The notes under the pieces were generated by a model, which was not told the DNA's origin, made no database searches, and worked only from the letters and a program-made list of their open reading frames with translations. From Cryptomeria japonica (lineage: Eukaryota > Streptophyta > Pinopsida > Cupressales > Cupressaceae): 64,000 nt of DNA. Of the stretch, positions 60,216 to 64,000 are shown one piece after another. The translations under genes were made by a program, and so were the position numbers. Position 1 is the stretch's first letter. Each line of letters begins with the position of its first letter. Location: assembly GCF_030272615.1 (NCBI RefSeq), contig NC_081410.1, positions 117,497,140-117,561,139 on the forward strand, written 5' to 3'.

Positions 60216-60246
60216 GGGGTTTCTTAAAGTTATCCCTGTTTATGAG
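60216..60246 (+). repeat. Right terminal inverted repeat and target duplication of the hAT element
   Basis: The element ends with TAAAGTTATCCCTG at 60238 (reverse of the left start, 11 of 14 bases) and is followed by TTTATGAG at 60239-60246, identical to 39766-39773. Confidence 0.88.
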
Positions 60247-61231
60247 CTTGGGTAGTAGCACAATCAATACATGGGATGAGATGAAACGGTTGTTTCTTGC
60301 AAAATACAAAGATTATTATAGAGGTACTGATCATCATGGGGATGATATCTTTAGAATGACACAAACTGAAGATGAGATTCTTGAAGATTACTTGGAGAGG
60401 TTTCTGTTTAGTGTCAAAAAGTCCAAGCATAGTAATCTCAATGAAGATTCCCTCAAATTGATATTTTTGAGGGGAATCAATGATGAATGCATTGATTCCT
60501 TGGATCTTATGGGAGGAGGTGACATTACACAATCCACTTGAGCTGAAATAGGACAAATTTGCAAGAAGTATTCCAGATCTACTTCTAAGAAGAATAGGAG
60601 ATTTAAACTGGGGGCATCATTATCAGCATCTGGAACTGGAGTTTCTAGATTGGAACTTAGTCATATGTTAAAGGACTTCAAGGAGGACATTATAAACAAT
60701 ATGGCTACCCAATTGGATACATTGGTAGCCAAGAAGAAGCATGAGGAAGCTGATGCATTCCTTACAGAATTATGTCCTCATTGTAAACAACGAAAGAAAG
60801 ATTGCAAATGTAAGATGGTTGCAAACATGGAGGTACCTGACTTTAGGCCAATTCAAGGTGAGGATGAGCAAGTCTTCTATGTTGCTCAAAGAAGACCAAA
60901 TTTTCAAAGACAAGGTATGCCACCCAATCCACTTTCTTTTTCTGGTTATAGTGGAAATTCTTATGCACCAAATAACCAATGGCAACCATAGTATTCTCAA
61001 AATCTTGGTAACTATCCAAATTGGTATGGTTCACAAGGCCAAGGGCAGCATTTTACTAATCAAATGCCACAGTGGCAGCAACCACAGGAGAACTGGTACC
61101 CACCTCAGGGCCAGGGACACCAGTTTCAAGGGAATTGGCAACCTACTTCCCAATGGAGGGGAAACCAATCATGGCCAACCCAATCTTCTGGTTATCAGCC
61201 GCCTATTCAGTAGCCACAACCTCTTGCTTTA
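60239..61231 (+). pseudogene. Gypsy D gag, C-terminal part
   Basis: This resumes the gag cut at 39773: F-M-S-L-G-S-S-T, then W-D-E-M-K-R-L-F-L-A-K-Y, typical of the capsid C-terminal helix region. A Cys/His cluster (C-P-H-C, then C-x-C) follows near 60772-60815, then a Gln/Pro/Gly-rich tail. Stops in the same frame are at 60539 (TGA), 60989 (TAG) and 61212 (TAG), each fitting C to T. No frameshift from 39283 to 61984 apart from the inserted elements. Confidence 0.85.
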
Positions 61232-64000
61232 ATGCCTCCTCCTGCAGCTACTGCTGCACTACCTAAACCAACACAGTTTCCTACTCAACCATTGCCAAAT
61301 CCAAATATCAAATCTCAGCAACAACAACAAGCTTATTCAGCTGATGTTAATCAGTACCCAACCTATTCTTTATCACTGGATGACATTCACCTCCGATCTG
61401 AAACAACTTTACCTAATCCCTCTCATCCAGTTATCACTGAGGTACAGGAGGAGCAAGAAATCTCTAATCCAACAGATACAATACCCCAAAATCAAATATT
61501 GCCACCATTTCCCCATAGATTACAAGAAAAAGAAGTCCCCACTGAACAACAACAAAGCTTTGATATTATTGATCAACTGAAGCACATTTGTGTTAAAATT
61601 TCATTGTTGCAAGCAATAAAGGACGTTCCCATATATGGTAAGGCATTGAGAGAAGCATGTCTAAAAAAACCTGGCAGGAAGAAAAAGGATCCACAAATAG
61701 TGCATGTTATGGGTCAATTGGCTGATATTATGTTAGGTAAAATTGTCATTCCAAAGTATTCTGATCGAGGTAGTCTTGTTGTGAGTATAGTCATTAATGG
61801 CAGTCAAATAAAAAATATTTTGATTGATCTCGGGGAAGCCATTAATGTAATGACAAGGGAAGTAATAAAACATCTTGAGATCAATAGTTTAAGGGCTACA
61901 CCCATAATTCTACAGCTTGCTGATGGCTCTATAGTGAGACCCGATGATATCATAGAGGATGTAGTAGTTATTCTAGATTCCTAGGAATATCCTGCAGACT
62001 TTATGATTTTATCTCCAAAGGCAACATTGGGAGGATATCCGATCATTTTGGGTAGACCTTGGCTTGCCACAACTGATGCATATATTGGGTGTAGATCAGG
62101 GGATATGAATATTTCAAATGGGAGTTCTACAAAAACATTAGCCTTGTATTCACTAGCACAACCCCAGGTTGAACAACAACAAGCTGTTTGGCCTATCTTG
62201 GGAGAAGAATCTGAAGAAATTGACTCTATTAATCACCTTATGATGATTAATCGAGGACCACTCATGCAGTTATATGATGAGGAATCAATTCTCTATAAAA
62301 TCCTGATAAATGAATTTATAGAAGAGAAAAAATTGCAGGAATTGGTTCCAAATATTGCAGGTTTGGACTTTCCTGTAGCCACTGATATATTGCATACTCT
62401 ATTGCCGCAAGAATTATCTTTTTTCTCATTTTTCTGATATAAACCGGATTGATCTTACTATTAAGATAGAGGTGGAATTGAATAAATATTTGAATATCAA
62501 TAGAGATCTATCAGATACTCAAAAAGAGGGCCTCGTGGACTTGCTGAAACTTCATAAAAATATTTTTGCATGGGATTACAAGGATATGAATGGGATTGAT
62601 CTAGCAGTTTGTACCCATCGTATTTATATAAAGGATGAGTGTTGCCCACTCAGACAACCTCAAAGAAGAGTCAATCCTACCTTGAAGGAGATAGTTAAAG
62701 AAGAATTACAGAAATTGTTGAAAGTTGGGTTTATCTATCCTATCTCTGACAGTCAATGGGTATCACCTCTGGTGATAGTCCCTAAAAAAGGAGGAAAATG
62801 GAGGGTATGTGTTGATTATAGAGCTATGAACTTAGCAACCAGAAAAGATCATTTTTCATTGCCATTTGTGGATCAGGTATTGGATTCTCTAGCTGGTAAG
62901 AGATATTTTTCATTCCTTGATGGATTTAGTGGCTACAATCATATCCAGATAGCCCCCGAGGATCAAGAGAAGACAACCTTTACTTGCCCATGGGGCACGT
63001 ATGCATATTTTGTTCTTTCTTTTGGGTTGTGTAATGCTCCAGCCACTTTTCAAAGAGCAGTGATCAGTATCTTTTCTGATATTTCTCAAGATATTATGGA
63101 AATTTACATGGATGAATTTACAACTTATGGTTCTGAATTTGATCAAGCATTGGGTAATTTGAAGAAAGTTTTGCAGCGATGTGAAGACTCCAATTTGTCT
63201 TTAAATAGTTAGAAGTGTTTCATCATGATGGAAGAAGGAATAGTCCTTGGTCATCATATATTTGTACAAGGCATCCAAGTGGATCCAACAAAGATTGAGG
63301 TTATTTAGCATATTAATGACCTGTGAAGCAAAAAGATGTGAGAAGTTTTCTTGGTCATGCTGGATACTACAGACGGTTTATCAAAGATTTCAGTAAAATT
63401 GCAAGTCCCTTATATTCACTGCTTACTAAAGATTTAAAATTTAAATGGACCCAAGCATGCAATGGAGCTTTCTTAAAGCTTAAGCATGCTTTGACTCAAG
63501 AACCAGTTCTTAAAGGGTCAAATTGGTCTCTACCATTCCAAATCCATACAGATGCATCTGATTATGCAATAGGAGCAGTGCTAGGACAAAGAACTGACAA
63601 ATTGGAAAATGCAATATATTATATTAGCAAGAATTTGCAGGGACCTAAATTGAATTACACAGTTACTGAAAATGAAATGCTAGCTGTAATATATGCACTT
63701 AACAAATTTAGACACTATATCACAGGGTATCCCATATTTGTGCATACAGATCATACTGCAATTAGATATCTCATGAATAAGTCATCAATCACTGGTAGAT
63801 TAGCTCGCTGGTTATTATTGATGCAGGAATTTGATATCACAATTGTTGATAAACCAGGGAAGTCTAATGTGGTTGCAGATTATCTTTCACGTCTTCAATT
63901 GCAAGAAGATTCTACAATAATAGATGACACTTTTCCAGATGAACATTTGTTTCTCATTCAAGCTCACACTCCTTGGTATGCTGATATTGCCAACTATTTA
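61232..64000 (+). pseudogene. Gypsy D protease and pol (Athila-like), partial at the window end
   Basis: Protease: D-L-G-E-A-I-N-V-M at about 61826 (family D-L-G-A-S-I-N-L-M). A TAG at 61982 interrupts, then the frame continues to a frameshift in a T-run near 62420. Reverse transcriptase 62472-63212 has V-P-K-K-G-G-K-W-R-V-C-V-D-Y-R and F-G-L-C-N-A-P-A-T-F-Q. Its catalytic box reads Y-M-D-E at 63105-63116, not Y-M-D-D. Stops at 63210 and 63307 and a second frameshift follow. From 63320 one frame is open to the window edge: the thumb region (F-L-G-H-A-G-Y-Y-R-R-F), then RNase H (T-D-A-S near 63548, T-D-H-T, and D-Y-L-S-R). Integrase and the 3' LTR lie outside the window. Domain order and primer site suggest Athila/Tat Gypsy. 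Confidence 0.88.

Larger units (their letters stand above)
39774..60238 (+). mobile_element. Giant hAT-superfamily DNA transposon E (20.5 kb with nested Copia)
   Basis: Bounded by an 8-bp target duplication and CAGRG-type inverted ends, inserted into the gag of Gypsy D. Without the Copia inside (47148-53884 plus one duplicated target) it is about 13.7 kb; typical hAT elements are 2.5-5 kb. It contains a hAT transposase (+), a 1,362-codon ORF on the opposite strand, a divergent spacer with tandem repeats, a 257-codon ORF (+), and a 175-codon ORF (-) near the right end. Both ends are packed with TTCGCC/GGCGAA motifs, which fits transposase-binding subterminal repeats. All four ORFs carry premature stops, so this copy is dead, although its ends look intact. 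Confidence 0.87.

Overview
The window looks like nuclear DNA from a large, repeat-filled plant genome, most likely a gymnosperm or other giant-genome plant. It is AT-rich, I find no intact host gene, and most of it is LTR retrotransposons, solo LTRs, one very large DNA transposon and one piece of plastid DNA. The plastid piece carries an ndhF copy. Pinaceae and gnetophytes have lost plastid ndh genes, so a non-pine conifer, cycad or similar lineage is a reasonable but unproven guess.

Layout, left to right. 1-5921: a non-autonomous LTR element with very long LTRs, its left LTR cut by the window edge. 5984-6900: a possible solo LTR. 7014-11126: a complete minus-strand non-autonomous LTR element (263-bp LTRs, 5-bp target duplication). 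12258-16250: a decayed minus-strand Ty3/Gypsy pol, split by a 750-bp solo LTR. 16250-23419: old AT-rich DNA with almost nothing recognisable. 23420-23948: a second solo LTR. 25062-31092: a decayed minus-strand Ty1/Copia element. 31745-37770: a plastid insertion in plastid gene order, ndhF - trnN - trnR (tandemly duplicated here) - rrn5 - rrn4.5 - rrn23 (partial). From about 37867 to beyond the right edge: an Athila-like Ty3/Gypsy element.

That Gypsy element is the outer shell of a three-level nest. Its gag is cut at 39773 and resumes in frame at 60239. The break is a 20.5-kb hAT-superfamily transposon (39774-60238) with an 8-bp target duplication, CAGRG-type terminal inverted repeats and arrays of TTCGCC/GGCGAA motifs at both ends. 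The hAT element is itself cut by a young Copia element (47148-53884; 452-bp LTRs with six differences; 5-bp duplication). Without the Copia it is about 13.7 kb, far larger than usual for hAT. Besides a hAT transposase it carries a second gene on the opposite strand for a protein of about 1,362 residues with a G-patch-like motif and a long coiled coil, whose frame continues across the Copia insertion with no frameshift, and a further convergent pair of small unrecognised genes. The four genes form two tail-to-tail pairs with a tandem-repeat-rich divergent spacer between them. This multi-gene giant hAT is the most likely undescribed system in the window.

Almost every premature stop I can place in these elements and in ndhF can be explained by one C-to-T (or G-to-A) change in CAA, CAG, CGA or TGG. 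That fits methylation-driven decay of silenced DNA rather than random frameshift decay.
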